From Streptococcus lactarius (GTDB lineage Bacteria > Bacillota > Bacilli > Lactobacillales > Streptococcaceae), in the NCBI RefSeq assembly GCF_016642265.1, contig NZ_MRXX01000008.1:105134-149183 (forward strand): a stretch of 44,050 bases of DNA, given 5' to 3'. The notes under the pieces are model-generated. The model searched no databases and was not told the DNA's origin. It was given only the letters and a program-made list of their open reading frames with translations. The position numbers and the translations under genes are program-made. Positions within the stretch are counted from its first letter, which is position 1. Each line of letters begins with the position of its first letter. Below are positions 43,294 through 44,050 of the stretch, piece after piece.

Positions 43294-44022
43294 ATGCGAT
43301 TGGATAAATTTTTAGTGGATTGTGGTGTGGGGAGTCGGACGGAGGTCAAGCAGCTTCTCAAGCAAAAGAAAATCGCAGTGAATGGAAAAAAAGAGACAGC
43401 AGGAAAGCTGCAGATCGATCCTGACAAGGATCAGGTGACCTTTATGGGAGAAGCGCTGGTCCATGAGACCTTCGTTTACTACCTGCTCAATAAACCGGCT
43501 GGGGTCATCTCTGCGACAGAAGATGACCATCACCAAACGGTGTTGGATCTATTAGACGAAACAGCTCGTCACAAGGAAGTCTTTCCTGTCGGGCGCCTGG
43601 ATATTGATACTCATGGCTTGCTCCTTTTGACCAATAATGGCAAGCTCGCTCATGCCATGCTCTCTCCCAAAAAGCATGTTTCAAAAATCTACCGTGCCAA
43701 GGTAGCTGGGATCATGGATGAGGCAGATGTGGCCCGTTTTGAAGCAGGCATTGCCCTCAAGGACTTCACGACCTTACCTGCAAAACTGCAGATCTTAGAA
43801 GTGGATGAGGCAAGCGCCAGCTCCTATGTGGAAATCGAAATTGCAGAAGGAAAATTCCATCAGGTCAAGCGCATGGTCGCTGCCTGTGGCAAGGAAGTGG
43901 TCGATCTTGAGCGGATTTCCATGGGGCCTCTAGCGCTAGATTCAGGCCTTAAATTGGGAGAGTGGCGAAGGCTTTATCCTTCAGAATTGGCCTCTTTAGA
44001 GGTGTTTGGAGTTTCTTTATAA
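43294..44022 (+). CDS. rsuA: 16S rRNA pseudouridine synthase (RsuA family)
   Basis: Converts a uridine in 16S rRNA (U516 in E. coli) to pseudouridine. The 242 residues hold an N-terminal S4 RNA-binding domain (MRLDKFLVDCGVGSRTEVKQ) and the catalytic domain with GRLDIDTHGLLLLTNNG, catalytic D103. The C-terminal motif EGKFHQVKRMVAACG is typical of the RsuA/RluB/E/F group. RsuA is the best choice from length and sequence, but RluB-like specificity cannot be excluded. The ATG is 2 bases after the MFS stop. Confidence 0.9.
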   Translation: MRLDKFLVDCGVGSRTEVKQLLKQKKIAVNGKKETAGKLQIDPDKDQVTFMGEALVHETFVYYLLNKPAGVISATEDDHHQTVLDLLDETARHKEVFPVGRLDIDTHGLLLLTNNGKLAHAMLSPKKHVSKIYRAKVAGIMDEADVARFEAGIALKDFTTLPAKLQILEVDEASASSYVEIEIAEGKFHQVKRMVAACGKEVVDLERISMGPLALDSGLKLGEWRRLYPSELASLEVFGVSL

Positions 44023-44033
44023 GCAAAAAACCA

Positions 44034-44050
44034 AGAGGCTGGGACAAAAG
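44034..44050 (+). terminator. First half of a GAGGCTGGGACAAA hairpin cut by the window end
   Basis: AGAGGCTGGGACAAAAG begins 12 bases after the rsuA stop and matches 35107-35122. It is probably the 5' arm of the rsuA terminator. Confidence 0.55.

Overview
The window looks like a chromosome segment from a Streptococcus of the mitis/sanguinis/anginosus kind. Low-GC Gram-positive housekeeping genes (uppS, cdsA, rseP/eep, proS, the Gram-positive replicase polC, pepS, def, rsuA) have streptococcal-looking protein sequences, extended -10 promoters and AGGAG ribosome sites. I cannot fix the species. Nearly all genes are on the + strand.

Layout. (1) 0.1-4.9 kb: uppS-cdsA-rseP-proS, an envelope-lipid, membrane-protease and tRNA-charging run. 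A convergent lipoprotein gene follows (4.9-5.5 kb). (2) 5.5-15.8 kb: a complete Firmicute type VII secretion (T7SSb) core in the order esxA, esaA, essA, esaB, essB, essC. It is preceded by a 0.4 kb regulatory region with two candidate promoters and two phased dyads. Two tandem hairpins separate esxA from the machinery genes. (3) 15.8-20.2 kb: an LXG effector module: Lap1-like (DUF3130/TIGR04197), Lap2-like (DUF3958), an LXG toxin with a glycine-rich hydrophobic C-terminus, a broken and an intact copy of a polytopic membrane protein (probable immunity), and a DUF4176 protein. (4) 20.2-23.4 kb: a second cassette without a toxin gene: lipoprotein, a short DUF3592-like protein, two DUF443-like membrane proteins and another DUF4176 protein. 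A scrap of an LXG gene's 3' end survives in it. A 60-base imperfect direct repeat that contains a promoter lies before this cassette and again just after it, before a small membrane-protein gene. (5) 24.2-28.6 kb: polC. (6) 28.9-31.4 kb: AT-rich Rgg-type regulator and a convergent ABC exporter. (7) 31.5-35 kb: an orphan RelB antitoxin whose toxin survives only as a five-codon stub, then a 950-residue protein that joins a beta-helix-like region to two CbxX/EccA-type AAA+ modules. (8) 35-39 kb: a highly structured repeat element, pepS, a GlsB-like membrane protein, and two more AT-rich membrane proteins that resemble T7SS immunity proteins. (9) 39-44 kb: def, a Crp/Fnr regulator divergent from an MFS gene, a second copy of the structured repeat, a paralogous MFS gene and rsuA.

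How the genes work together. The T7SSb core, the effector module, the stacked immunity genes and possibly the AAA+ fusion look like an interbacterial antagonism island set between proS and polC. EssC and the LXG toxin both change abruptly in base composition near their C-termini, as expected for effector/receptor modules exchanged by recombination. The second cassette and the 37-39 kb pair look like accumulated orphan immunity. The parts with most to test are the effector/immunity mosaic, the 60-base promoter repeats, the beta-helix/AAA+ fusion and the covarying intergenic repeat.
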